Source: CAVVAL01 sp963742725
Lineage (GTDB): Bacteria > Actinomycetota > Actinomycetes > Mycobacteriales > Cryptosporangiaceae
DNA: 64,000 bases
Assembly: GCA_963742725.1 (NCBI GenBank)
Contig: CAVUMX010000003.1
Span: 496,001 to 560,000 of the forward strand
Direction: 5' to 3'
Position 1 is the stretch's first letter. The number at the start of each line of letters is the position of its first letter. The notes beneath the pieces were generated by a model, which worked only from the letters and a program-made list of their open reading frames with translations, ran no database searches and was not told where the DNA came from. Shown here in pieces: positions 46,954 through 55,187 of the stretch. The position numbers were made by a program, and so were the translations under genes.

Positions 46954-47048
46954 CTGTTCACGGGAGCGCCGACGAGCGTCCGCGGAGGGGTGGAACTAGG
47001 CTCTCCACCTATGTGCGGAGAACGACGGAACGCAGGTGCCCGGATCGT

Positions 47049-48071
47049 ATGAGCCTGGCCGTCGACCTGGTAGCCCCGCACGCCCGGCACATGGCGGCGC
47101 GTGTCGGCGGGCTGCTGCTGGTGATCGGGGGCGCGCTCGCGCTCACCTTGGTGGCGACGGTCCCGGGGTTCGTGCACGGCCACTCGACCCCGACGATCGT
47201 CACCGCCGGGTCCGCGTTCGTCGTCGGGCTCTTCGCCGCCACCAACGCGCGGCGGGTCCCGAGCTGGTTCCTGCCCGTGATCGGCCCGTTCGGGACGATC
47301 CTCATCGCGACGTCGTCGATCCTGACCGGCACCACCACGGACGGCAGCGAGCTGCTGTACCTGTGGCCGGTCCTGTTCAGCGCCTACTTCCTGTCGTTCG
47401 GCAGCGCGCTGTTCAACGTGGCGCTGATCGCCGTCGTCTACCCGCCGATCGCGATGTCGATCCTGGGCAGCGCGGGCATCACGCCGTCGGTGTACATGGT
47501 GGGCACGTCGATCGTCACGCTGGTCGTGACCGTGAGCCTGCGCAGGCAGATCGCGAGCGTGGTCGCGGCGGCGGAACGGGAAGCGCGCACGGACAAGCTC
47601 ACCGACCTCCCGAACCGGCGCTCCTGGGACGACGGGCTGGCCCGCGAGGTGGCCCTGCACACCCGCAAGGGCGGCTCGCTGTGCGTCCTGATGATGGACG
47701 TCGACCTGTTCAAGCAGCTCAACGACCGGCACGGCCACGCCGCGGGCGATGCGGCGCTGGTGCGGGCGGCGTCCGTCCTGCGGGGTCAGGCCCGGCAGAC
47801 CGACCTGCTCGCCCGCATCGGCGGTGAGGAGTTCGCCCTCGCCCTGCCGGACTGCTCTCTGGCCGACGGCGCCAAGCGGGCCGAGCAGATCAGGGTCGCC
47901 GTGAGGGACGGCTCGGTCGGCTGGGACACGCCGCTGACCATCAGCGTGGGAGTCGCGGCGCTGCCGACGCACGGCCGCACGCTGGCCGAGCTGATGGCGT
48001 CGGCCGATTCGGCCCTCTACGACGCGAAACGGTCGGGGCGCGACGCGGTCCGGGTCTGTACGGCCCGGTAG
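47049..48071 (+). CDS. Membrane diguanylate cyclase
   Basis: This 340-residue protein makes cyclic di-GMP. Five or six hydrophobic spans fill residues 15-165, then comes a GGDEF domain with the active site GGEEF at 258-262, the metal-binding MMDVDLFKQLND and the inhibitory site RQTD at 249-252 placed five residues before GGEEF, as in feedback-inhibited cyclases. No EAL domain is present. The ATG at 47049 lacks a strong ribosome-binding site; a -10-like TAGGCT at 46997-47002 lies upstream. In this genus cyclic di-GMP usually gates development. The longer frame that begins at 46410 overlaps the DUF4360 gene and is a shadow. Confidence 0.92.
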   Translation: MSLAVDLVAPHARHMAARVGGLLLVIGGALALTLVATVPGFVHGHSTPTIVTAGSAFVVGLFAATNARRVPSWFLPVIGPFGTILIATSSILTGTTTDGSELLYLWPVLFSAYFLSFGSALFNVALIAVVYPPIAMSILGSAGITPSVYMVGTSIVTLVVTVSLRRQIASVVAAAEREARTDKLTDLPNRRSWDDGLAREVALHTRKGGSLCVLMMDVDLFKQLNDRHGHAAGDAALVRAASVLRGQARQTDLLARIGGEEFALALPDCSLADGAKRAEQIRVAVRDGSVGWDTPLTISVGVAALPTHGRTLAELMASADSALYDAKRSGRDAVRVCTAR

Positions 48072-48076
48072 CGGAT

Positions 48077-48185
48077 CTGCCGGTTTCTGCCTGCCGCCCG
48101 GCGGTTGGGCGCATCGCCGCAGGTCAGGGCGCTCCGGCGACCGCTCGCCCGTACGTGGTTCGCGCCGGCCGGCTCCTCCTACCGT
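48077..48185 (+). promoter_or_regulatory. Upstream motif copy B plus -10 box
   Basis: CTGCCGGTTTCTGCC at 48077-48091 and GCATCGCCGCAGGTCAG at 48111-48127 match the blocks before 13496 and 55188. A -10-like TACCGT at 48180-48185, followed by GGGGGCGCG, lies 52 bases after the second block, exactly as in copy C. Confidence 0.65.
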
Positions 48186-48244
48186 GGGGGCGCGTCCGAC
48201 GAGCACGTGGGCTGGTCGGCCGGTCAGCTCAAGGGGTCAACATC

Positions 48245-49345
48245 TTGAACAGTAAGCGGACGTTCGTCGCGGCGATGGCTGCCGTCGGCGTCATCTCGGG
48301 CGGGTTGCTCGAATCGGGGATTGCGGTCGCGGCGGTGCCGGGCCCGTTCGGGCTGGGCGCGAGCGCGGTGGGTGTGAGCGCGGCGGTCGACCGGGCGGCG
48401 GCGGACCGCGCGTTCGTGCGGTTCATCGCGGGACGCCATCCGCAGCAGACCGTCCGCGCGGCGGCGTGGCTGGCGTTGACCAGCAGCAGCCCGGACGCGG
48501 CGGTCGCGCAGTTCCTGAACTCGGGGTACGAGTCGGCGCGCACCAGGGCCGCCGCGCGCAACGCGCAGAACCTGGACTTCGCCAAACGGATCCTCGCGAC
48601 CCACACGGCCGAGTACGCGCCGGAGGTCAACGCGGCGGCGAAGCGCGCGGTCAACGGGACGAACGCGGATCGGGAGGTCTTCTCGCGCACCGGGTACACC
48701 GAGGCCGCGGCGCGGGATCGCCAGGTGCGCGAGGCGGCCGGGAAGCATGCCGCGGCGCTGGTCCAGGCCGACCGTGACTACGTCGCGGTGCTGCGTGACT
48801 CCGACCCGGGCGCGCAGGTGCGCGTCGGCGCCGCGTGGGCGTTGCGCGCCGGCGCGACGGACGCCGACCTGATCGAGTTCTTCGCCTACGGCTGGGCGAG
48901 TTCGGCGCGCCTGGACCTGGAGGCGCACCAGTCCGCGATCGCCGACAGCGACGTGCGCTGGCGCAGGACCGCGAACCGGCTGGTCGTCGAGGCGCAGGCC
49001 GCGGAGAAGGCGGCGCGGGAGGCGCAGGGCGAGGCCGCCGCGGCGGCACGCGCGCAGGCCGCGTCCGCGTGGCGCGCGGTGGGCAACGAGGCCACCCCGG
49101 CACGGTCGGCCTGGGCGGACGCCGAGCAGGTGGCGGCGAACCAGGCGGCGACCTGGCAGGCGATCGCCCTGGCCGCGGCCGGCGCCGAGAGCGTGAACTG
49201 GGAGTCGATCGCCGACTCGTCGGTGACGACCGAGGCGGCGTGGAACACCGAGCGCGGGACCGCGGCCGAGCAGGCCCGGTACTGGACCGCGCTCCTGGAG
49301 CAGGCCCGCGCGGCCGAGCTGGAGATGACCGACCCGCCCAGCTGA
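48245..49345 (+). CDS. Secreted ALF-repeat protein
   Basis: This 366-residue secreted, alanine-rich helical protein has a signal peptide over about the first 30 residues. Three ALF-type repeats can be seen: around VRAAAWLALTSSSPDAAVAQFL, around VNAAAKRAVNGTNADREVF, and around VRVGAAWALRAGATDADLIEF, each ending in an NSGYESAR-like motif. The last 120 residues form an alanine/glutamate coiled coil. I take the TTG at 48245 because AAGGGG is 8 bases upstream; no ATG or GTG in frame is close. ALF repeats are known from streptomycete proteins of unknown role. Promoter motif B and the large ALF gene downstream suggest a joint function. Confidence 0.78.
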   Translation: MNSKRTFVAAMAAVGVISGGLLESGIAVAAVPGPFGLGASAVGVSAAVDRAAADRAFVRFIAGRHPQQTVRAAAWLALTSSSPDAAVAQFLNSGYESARTRAAARNAQNLDFAKRILATHTAEYAPEVNAAAKRAVNGTNADREVFSRTGYTEAAARDRQVREAAGKHAAALVQADRDYVAVLRDSDPGAQVRVGAAWALRAGATDADLIEFFAYGWASSARLDLEAHQSAIADSDVRWRRTANRLVVEAQAAEKAAREAQGEAAAAARAQAASAWRAVGNEATPARSAWADAEQVAANQAATWQAIALAAAGAESVNWESIADSSVTTEAAWNTERGTAAEQARYWTALLEQARAAELEMTDPPS

Positions 49346-49390
49346 TCCGACCCGGACGAGCCCCGGCCGCAACGACGCGGCCGGGGCGTC

Positions 49391-49435
49391 GTGCCGCGTA
49401 AGACAGTGCCGCGTAAGACAGTGCCGCGTAAGACA
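49391..49435. repeat. Three tandem 15-base repeats
   Basis: GTGCCGCGTAAGACA occurs three times without interruption at 49391-49405, 49406-49420 and 49421-49435, between two ALF-repeat genes. It could be a slippage product or a regulatory array, because it lies 30 bases before the next start. Confidence 0.8.
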
Positions 49436-49463
49436 CCAGTCCGTCATCTCATGGGGGTACGTC

Positions 49464-52400
49464 ATGCTTGTTCGCCGGCTGCGCGCGTTAGCCGCAGCGT
49501 CTGTCATAGCCGCATTGGTGCTGGTCACCGCTGATCCGGCCGGCGCCGCGCCGGAACCGCGCAGGGAACTGTCCACAGTGACGTTCCAGGCGCTGCGCGA
49601 CGCCGTCGGCGCCCTGCGCACGGAGACCCCGGAACCGTCGTTCCCGCCGGGCCGGTTCACGCCGGCCGAGCCGGAGTGGGACGGCGAGTCCGGGGTCGCC
49701 GACGCCGGCGATCCGCGCCTGCGGGCCCTGGTGGTCGACATCGCCGACCTGGCCGAGGACGCCGAGGTCCGCGACGCCGCCGAGGCCGCGCTGGCCGCCG
49801 GTACGGCGCAGGCGATCGAGGAGTTCCTGGTCTCCGGCGAGGACGCGGCGAAGGCCAAGGCCGCCGCCCGCAAGTCGAAGACGGCCAAGGACAACAAGGC
49901 CAAGATCACCGCGATGGCGGGGACCGGCGGCCCGATCTTCAACGCCGAGGTCCAGCGCGTGCTCAAGGGCACCGACTACGACCGCGAGTCGTTCCTGATC
50001 TACGGCGCCGACCTGGCCCGCGCACGGGACGAGAAGGTCACGGCGGACGCGAAGACCCGCGCGGACCAGCTCCGGGCGAGGGTGCAGGTGCTCGCCGGCC
50101 TGCCCGACTCCGAGGTGGCCCGCGCGGCGCAGGCGGCGCTCGCGGCCGGGGACGCGGCGATCACCGAGTTCCTGAACACCGGGTACGCGGCGGCGGCCAA
50201 GAAGGACGCCGAAGCGCGCGAGCAGTACCTGAAGGACCAGCGAGAGAAGGAGGAGGCCGCTGAGGAACTGTCCGAGCTGGCGAAGAAGGCGGCCCGAGCG
50301 TCGACGGCGCGCCGGAACCTACTGGTTGCGCACGGCGATGGTGTCCGGGCGCTGCAGCGGTCGTCGAACGCGCTGACGTCGGCGGCCACCGAGGCCCGCA
50401 AGGCCGAGCAGATCCTGGCGGCCAACACCGCCGGCAACAACCACCCCGCCGACGCCTACAACGCGGTGAAGGCCGAGGTCGCCCGGCAGGTCGGGTACGC
50501 GGAACAGGCCACGCTGTCGGCGAAGCAGGCGGCGGCACGGGCGACGACCGAGGCGAACATCCTGGTCGAGACCGGTCTGACGTACGGCGTCGAGTGGGGC
50601 GTCATCGCCCAGGGCATGGCCGAGGCGGCCGAAGCGGCGCAGGGCGCGGCCACCACCGCGCGCCACGCGATCGACGCGACCGCGGCCACCGGCGCCGCGC
50701 GCAACGCCGAGGAGAAGGCGAAGGCGCACGCCGAGAAGGCGACGAAGTGGCGCCTGTACGCGCAGGAGCACGCGAAGGCCGCAGCAGCTTTGGCGAAGGC
50801 CGCGAAGAAGCAGGCCGACGCCGCGAAGGAAGCCGCGGCACGGACCAAGGCCGCCCGGGCGGACGCCGAAGCCGCCGAAGCACGGGCGTGGGCGGCGGCC
50901 AAGCGCACCCGCGACCAGCGGATCATCGCCGAGAACGAGGCGGCGAAGGCAGCGGCCGCGCGGGCACGTGCCGAGCAGGAGCGGGCCATTGCCGCGTCGG
51001 CGCGTGCTCGTGCGGAGCAGCAGGCAGCGGTGGCCCGGTCGGCGCGTGGACAGGCAACCCACCTGGCCGGCGTGGCGCGGACCGCCCGCCAACGCGCCGA
51101 GGCGCACGAGCTGCTGAGCTCCGAGGCGCTGGGACGGGCGCAGACCGCCGAGTCGAACGCGGCCAGCGCGCGCCAGCGTGCCGAGGCCGCAGACCGGGAG
51201 AGCCGTACGGCGGACGCCAAGGCCGCCGCCATGGAGGCCTGGGCAGCGCAGCAGGCCGGCGGGCAGGACGCGGCCGCGGCACGCGATGCGGCATCGCAGG
51301 CTCGCGGAGAGGCCAGCACCGCGCGGGGCGCCGCGACCGGCGCACGGTCGGCGGCGAACACCGCCACCGGTGCGGCGGCGAGCGCCCGCTCGGCCGCGAA
51401 CGAGGCCACCGCCGCGGCAGCCCGGGCCCGGGCCGCCGCTCAGGAGGCGGAGGCGGCCGCCGCACGTGCGAACGTGGCGGCGAGCAACGCCGAGCGGGAG
51501 GCCGCGACCACGCACAACGAGGCGATGCGGTCCAACGCCGCGGCTGCTGAAGCCACCGCACAGCAGGCCAAGGCCGCCGAGGCGGCCCGGACCGCGGTGC
51601 GGCTCGCCGAGGAGGCCGCGCAGGAAGCGGCCCTGGCGTTCCGCGCGGCCGGTCGTACGAAGGCCGAATCCGACGCGGCGGCTGCCGAGGCGGTGTCCGC
51701 CGCGACCCAGGCGGCGGCGTCCGTCCGGGCGTCCGATGCCGCGCGCCGGACGGCGGCCGGCATCGCCGAACCGGCGAACACGGCCATCGCGCTCGTGGCG
51801 CCGTTCACCAGCAACGACCTGTCCGTCGACTTCGTGATCGAGGTCGCCGAGCAGGCGCAGAAGGTCGGCGAGGAGCAGGCACAGGCGGCCGAGACCCGGG
51901 CCGCCGAAGCCGTGGCCGCCGCCCAGTCGGCTGCCGCTGCTGCCGAGCGGGCGAACGACCAGGTCAAGCCGGCGTACCAGGCCGCCGCGGCGGCTGCCCA
52001 GTCCGCCGCCGACGCGGCACGGTCCGCGGCGGACGCGCAGAAGGCCGCCGCAGCCGCGGCTGTCGACGGCGCCGCCGCACGCGCCGCCGGGGCACGGGCC
52101 AACCAGGCCGACGCCCAGGCACGCCAGGACGCCATCCTGGCCCGCCAGGCGGCGAACGCCGCCAACAACGACGCGGCCATCGCCGGCCGTGCCGCGAGTG
52201 CCGCGGAGAACGACGCGGCGGCGGCCCGGGGCGCGGCCAGCGCTGCCGAAGCCGACGCGGTGGCGGCACGCAACGCCGCGAGCGCTGCCGAAGCGGACGC
52301 GGCCAAGGCCGAGACCGCCGCGACCAACGCGAAGAAGAACGCCGACGCCGCCACCGAGGCCGCGAAGAACGCCCTGGCACACGCCATCGAGGCCCAGAAG

Positions 52401-53303
52401 GCCTACGAGCGCGCCGAGGCACGGCAGCGGGAAGCGGACCGCAAGGCCCGCGAGGAAGCCGCGAACGGCAAGGGCGGCTCGGACCTGAGCCCGGTCGAGG
52501 AAGAGCTTCTCTGCGGCGAAGACCCGGCGTGCGTGGAGGAGTACCGGAACAACCTGAGCGCCGCCGACAAGGGGGTCCTCGACTTCCTGAAGGAGAACGG
52601 CGCCGACATCCTCATCGGACTGATCGGCCTGGACGACATCAAGGCCTGCTTCACCGAGGGCGATGTCGAAGCCTGCCTCTGGACGTTCATCGGGTTCGTG
52701 CCGTTCGGCAAGCTCGCCGGCGTTCTCAAGGCGTTCGCCAAGCTGGTGCCGAAGGTCGGCAAGTTCATCGAGGCGCTGGGCGACGCCAAGAAGTGGCTGA
52801 AGGAGGCCGGCAAGAAGCTCGACGCCTGCAAGATCAACCTCGACGACATCGTCGACGGTGCTGGTGGGGGCGGCAGCGCGGCGTTCGGTGCCGGCGGCGG
52901 GGGCGCCGGAACGCCCGCCAATCCGAACTGCCCGTATGCGGCCCTGGAGGAGATCACCAAGAACCGCAAGGTCGTGGACGCTGTCCGGAACGTCGTGGCC
53001 GGCACCGGCCAGAAGCGCATGCGGCCGGACGGCTCGCAGCAGGAGGTCTACCGGGCCGATGAGAAGACCGGCAAGGTCCGGACCAAGTGGCGGTGCTCGT
53101 TCGAGTTCGAGGTGCCTGGCACCGCCGGCAACGACTTCCGGCTCCTGGTGAACCGGTGGGGCGACGTGGGCTGGACCAACAAGCACTACGGCAATATCCA
53201 GCCGACCGGGATCAAGGTGCCGGCCAGCGAGCTGGCGAACTTGATGGCCGCGCTGCCTCGGCCGCTGCCTCCGGCCAGCGAGCGCGATCCGGCCAACTGC
53301 TGA
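49464..53303 (+). CDS. Giant secreted alanine-rich rod with toxin-like C-terminus
   Basis: This 1279-residue secreted protein has a signal peptide (about 1-30) and two or three ALF-type repeats (to about 265: VRDAAEAALAAGTAQAIEEFL and VARAAQAALAAGDAAITEFL). An uncommon, nearly 750-residue Ala-rich coiled-coil rod follows, without globular domains. From about 1020 a hydrophobic pre-toxin-like segment appears (GADILIGLIGLDDIKACF, ACLWTFIGFVPFGKLAGVLK), then a Gly-rich hinge (GAGGGGSAAFGAGGGGAG) and a roughly 125-residue unique end containing CPYAALEEITKNRKVV and WTNKHYGNIQP. This order matches polymorphic toxins, but I do not recognise the end domain and no immunity gene follows. GGGGG precedes the ATG at 49464. 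Confidence 0.85.
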   Translation: MLVRRLRALAAASVIAALVLVTADPAGAAPEPRRELSTVTFQALRDAVGALRTETPEPSFPPGRFTPAEPEWDGESGVADAGDPRLRALVVDIADLAEDAEVRDAAEAALAAGTAQAIEEFLVSGEDAAKAKAAARKSKTAKDNKAKITAMAGTGGPIFNAEVQRVLKGTDYDRESFLIYGADLARARDEKVTADAKTRADQLRARVQVLAGLPDSEVARAAQAALAAGDAAITEFLNTGYAAAAKKDAEAREQYLKDQREKEEAAEELSELAKKAARASTARRNLLVAHGDGVRALQRSSNALTSAATEARKAEQILAANTAGNNHPADAYNAVKAEVARQVGYAEQATLSAKQAAARATTEANILVETGLTYGVEWGVIAQGMAEAAEAAQGAATTARHAIDATAATGAARNAEEKAKAHAEKATKWRLYAQEHAKAAAALAKAAKKQADAAKEAAARTKAARADAEAAEARAWAAAKRTRDQRIIAENEAAKAAAARARAEQERAIAASARARAEQQAAVARSARGQATHLAGVARTARQRAEAHELLSSEALGRAQTAESNAASARQRAEAADRESRTADAKAAAMEAWAAQQAGGQDAAAARDAASQARGEASTARGAATGARSAANTATGAAASARSAANEATAAAARARAAAQEAEAAAARANVAASNAEREAATTHNEAMRSNAAAAEATAQQAKAAEAARTAVRLAEEAAQEAALAFRAAGRTKAESDAAAAEAVSAATQAAASVRASDAARRTAAGIAEPANTAIALVAPFTSNDLSVDFVIEVAEQAQKVGEEQAQAAETRAAEAVAAAQSAAAAAERANDQVKPAYQAAAAAAQSAADAARSAADAQKAAAAAAVDGAAARAAGARANQADAQARQDAILARQAANAANNDAAIAGRAASAAENDAAAARGAASAAEADAVAARNAASAAEADAAKAETAATNAKKNADAATEAAKNALAHAIEAQKAYERAEARQREADRKAREEAANGKGGSDLSPVEEELLCGEDPACVEEYRNNLSAADKGVLDFLKENGADILIGLIGLDDIKACFTEGDVEACLWTFIGFVPFGKLAGVLKAFAKLVPKVGKFIEALGDAKKWLKEAGKKLDACKINLDDIVDGAGGGGSAAFGAGGGGAGTPANPNCPYAALEEITKNRKVVDAVRNVVAGTGQKRMRPDGSQQEVYRADEKTGKVRTKWRCSFEFEVPGTAGNDFRLLVNRWGDVGWTNKHYGNIQPTGIKVPASELANLMAALPRPLPPASERDPANC

Positions 53304-53319
53304 CCGTTATCGATTGACC

Positions 53320-53357
53320 GTGGGGGCCTCCAGCGTGCTGACGCGGGAGGCCCCCAC
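53320..53357. terminator. Hairpin between convergent genes
   Basis: GTGGGGGCCTCC at 53320-53331 pairs with 53346-53357 and is followed by CTTATG. It lies between the giant rod gene and the convergent GntR gene. Confidence 0.75.
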
Positions 53358-53378
53358 CTTATGTACCGCACCTGCCGT

Positions 53379-54140
53379 TCACAGCGGCGGTACGTGGTAT
53401 TCCAACTCGTAGAGGTGCGACGCCTTGACGCCGATCGTCGCCTCGATCGGACGACGACCGTCCGTATAGACAACCCGCATCTGACGGAGGATCGGTACGT
53501 CGTCCGGCAGATCGAGTGCGACGAACTCCTCGTTGGTGGGAAGGCGCGCGGTTACCCGGTCGATGACTTCTCGCGGTGGCATCCCCAGCTCGGCGAGAAG
53601 CCGAGGGGTACCGCCCGTGACACGTCGACGTTGCGTCAGCGGCGTGTCGTGGGCGATCACGGACGGGTAGTAGGACCAGACCAGTTCCGCGGGTTCGTCG
53701 TCGAGGAGCAGAAGCTGGTGGCGTAGGACAGCGAGGCCGTCAGGCGGCAGCTCCAGGCCGTCCGCGATCTCTTCCGGCGGCCGGACTTCGGCGACATCGA
53801 TGATCCGGCTCTGTCCACGTTGGCCGCGTTCGCCCGCCGTCGCGACCCACCGGTACGGCTCGCCATCACCTGCGGGTGTGATGAAGTCGGCCGGCCGCAC
53901 GGTTTGCTGCCGCCGTTCCCGGACGTACACCCCGCTGCCGGCCCGGCCGACGAGATAGCCCTCCCTCTTGAGCACCGCGAGAGCGCGTTGGATCGTCTGG
54001 TTGGTCACGCCGTGCGCGTTCATGAGCTGATGCGTCGACGGCAGCTTGCTGCCTGCGGCGAGGTCGCCGGACATGATCCTGGCGCGGATGTCGGCGGCGA
54101 TCTGCTGGTGTGGCGGTCTCGGGTCCGTGGTCCTGGGCAC
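53379..54140 (-). CDS. GntR regulator, HutC/UTRA type
   Basis: This 253-residue repressor has an N-terminal GntR winged helix (about 10-75: IAADIRARIMSGDLAAGSKL, LMNAHGVTNQTIQRALAVL) and a UTRA ligand-binding domain (about 100-250, ending LYELEYHVPPL). The start is probably the GTG at 54140, 7 bases after the preceding gene; a longer frame to 54185 would run into that gene. Together with the UTRA-only gene upstream it resembles the paired regulators found near integrating elements and conjugation genes of actinobacteria, but no such element is visible here. Confidence 0.85.
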   Translation of the reverse strand: MPRTTDPRPPHQQIAADIRARIMSGDLAAGSKLPSTHQLMNAHGVTNQTIQRALAVLKREGYLVGRAGSGVYVRERRQQTVRPADFITPAGDGEPYRWVATAGERGQRGQSRIIDVAEVRPPEEIADGLELPPDGLAVLRHQLLLLDDEPAELVWSYYPSVIAHDTPLTQRRRVTGGTPRLLAELGMPPREVIDRVTARLPTNEEFVALDLPDDVPILRQMRVVYTDGRRPIEATIGVKASHLYELEYHVPPL

Positions 54141-54147
54141 AAGATCC

Positions 54148-54690
54148 CTAGGAGACAGTCGTCTGATAGGTGAGGTGACGCCCACGTGCCGGCATCGTCG
54201 CGACGCTCACCTCGACCGGCAGGCCACCGACCGTGAGCGTCCGTCGAACGAGGACAAGAACCGGCTCCTCGCCGATGTTCAGCGCCGCGCGCTCGTCGAC
54301 GGTGGGCATACGTGCGGTCACGTCCTCCTGGACGGTGTGCGGTGCGTGTCCGAGTTCGGCGAGCAGGGTCACCGCGCCGCCCTTGACCTTCCGGGTTTCG
54401 GCCAGCGCGGTGCCACGCGCGATGGGCAGCGGATAGTAGGAGTCCGTCAGCTCAATCGGCTGGTCATCCAACAGGATCACGCGACGCCGCACGACGACGG
54501 GCTGTCCCGCCGGGATGTCCAACGCGCTCGCGACGTCGGCGGGTGGCGACACCTCGCCGACCTCGACCAGACGTTGAGTGCCCTTGCGCCCGTGCTGCGC
54601 CGCCTGGTCGGTCCAGGCATCGTGCTGCCCCGGGTCACGGGGTCCGAGGTACGGCTGCGAGAGGCTCACCCATCGACCCGGATCGGTCAC
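54148..54690 (-). CDS. UTRA-domain protein without DNA-binding domain
   Basis: This 180-residue protein has only the UTRA part of a GntR/HutC regulator: an N-terminal segment SLSQPYLGPRDPGQHDAWTD followed by VVVRRRVILLDDQPIELTDS and a C-terminal SVATMPARGRHLTYQTTVS. No helix-turn-helix precedes it, and the start region has its own GGAGGG 7 bases before the GTG at 54690. It is a family paralogue of the regulator directly downstream. It may bind the same ligand and act as a modulator or a dimer partner; that is inference. Confidence 0.75.
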   Translation of the reverse strand: MTDPGRWVSLSQPYLGPRDPGQHDAWTDQAAQHGRKGTQRLVEVGEVSPPADVASALDIPAGQPVVVRRRVILLDDQPIELTDSYYPLPIARGTALAETRKVKGGAVTLLAELGHAPHTVQEDVTARMPTVDERAALNIGEEPVLVLVRRTLTVGGLPVEVSVATMPARGRHLTYQTTVS

Positions 54691-54739
54691 GGGCACTCCC
54701 TCCGCTGGCACCGTCGCCGAACAACCCTAACCACTCACC

Positions 54740-54888
54740 ATGCTGACGTTCCACCGGGACGCACACATGGAGGCGGCGGCGCCCCGGAGGGTTCCGACCG
54801 GGAGCGGGACGCCGCCGCGCTTGTCGGGGAAGGCACGACGGCCACCAGTTGGCCACCCGCGAGCGCCGTGCCGTCCCGTTCACCCACG
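54740..54888 (-). pseudogene. Possible gene remnant
   Basis: A GTG-started frame reads MGERDGTALAGGQLVAVVPS and then runs into Pro/Ser-rich sequence before a stop; it is open for about 15 codons upstream as well. The first half looks protein-like, the second does not. It may be the decayed start of a gene, or chance. Confidence 0.22.
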
Positions 54889-55038
54889 ACCCACGTCGAA
54901 GACTGCGAGTAGCGGGGATTCAGGTGGCGACCGCTGCGCTGGCCGCCCAGAAAACCGTACTACTTTAGCTAGTAAGGTGGCAAGCATTCGGGGGTTGTCG
55001 GTGGGCGAGGTGGGGTTGGGCCGGCGCGGGGTTGGTGT
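54889..55038. other. Non-coding stretch with AT-richer site
   Basis: This part of the about 500-base gap (54691-55187) has no convincing gene. ACTACTTTAGCTAGTAAGG near 54960-54978 has ACTA/TAGT half-sites and could be an operator for the minus-strand UTRA/GntR genes, though it lies 270 bases from their start. Confidence 0.35.
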
Positions 55039-55148
55039 CTGCCGGTTTCTGCCGGCCGGGTCGAGTCCAGCCGGTATCGCCGCTGGTCAGAAGGGGTGGC
55101 TGGTCGCGCCGTCGCGCGGGTGGTGCGCCTACTGGTGCGTCGTACCGT
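55039..55148 (+). promoter_or_regulatory. Upstream motif copy C plus -10 box
   Basis: CTGCCGGTTTCTGCC at 55039-55053 and GTATCGCCGCTGGTCAG at 55074-55090 match copies A and B. A -10-like TACCGT at 55143-55148, followed by GGGCGCGG, lies 52 bases after the second block, the same spacing as in copy B. Confidence 0.65.
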
Positions 55149-55187
55149 GGGCGCGGTTTCTTCTGACGCGAAGGGTGTACGGGGACT

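Noticed and set aside
46410..47048. Upstream extension of the diguanylate cyclase frame
   Set aside because: It overlaps the DUF4360 gene and its terminator; the membrane domain begins at the ATG at 47049.
49391..49435. Tandem repeat as CRISPR array
   Set aside because: Units are only 15 bases and abut directly, so there are no spacers.
50319..53186. 955-codon open frame on the strand opposite the giant rod gene
   Set aside because: It mirrors the Ala-codon pattern of the rod gene (GCC/GCG read backwards gives Gly/Arg/Val strings), has no ribosome-binding site and no known motif.
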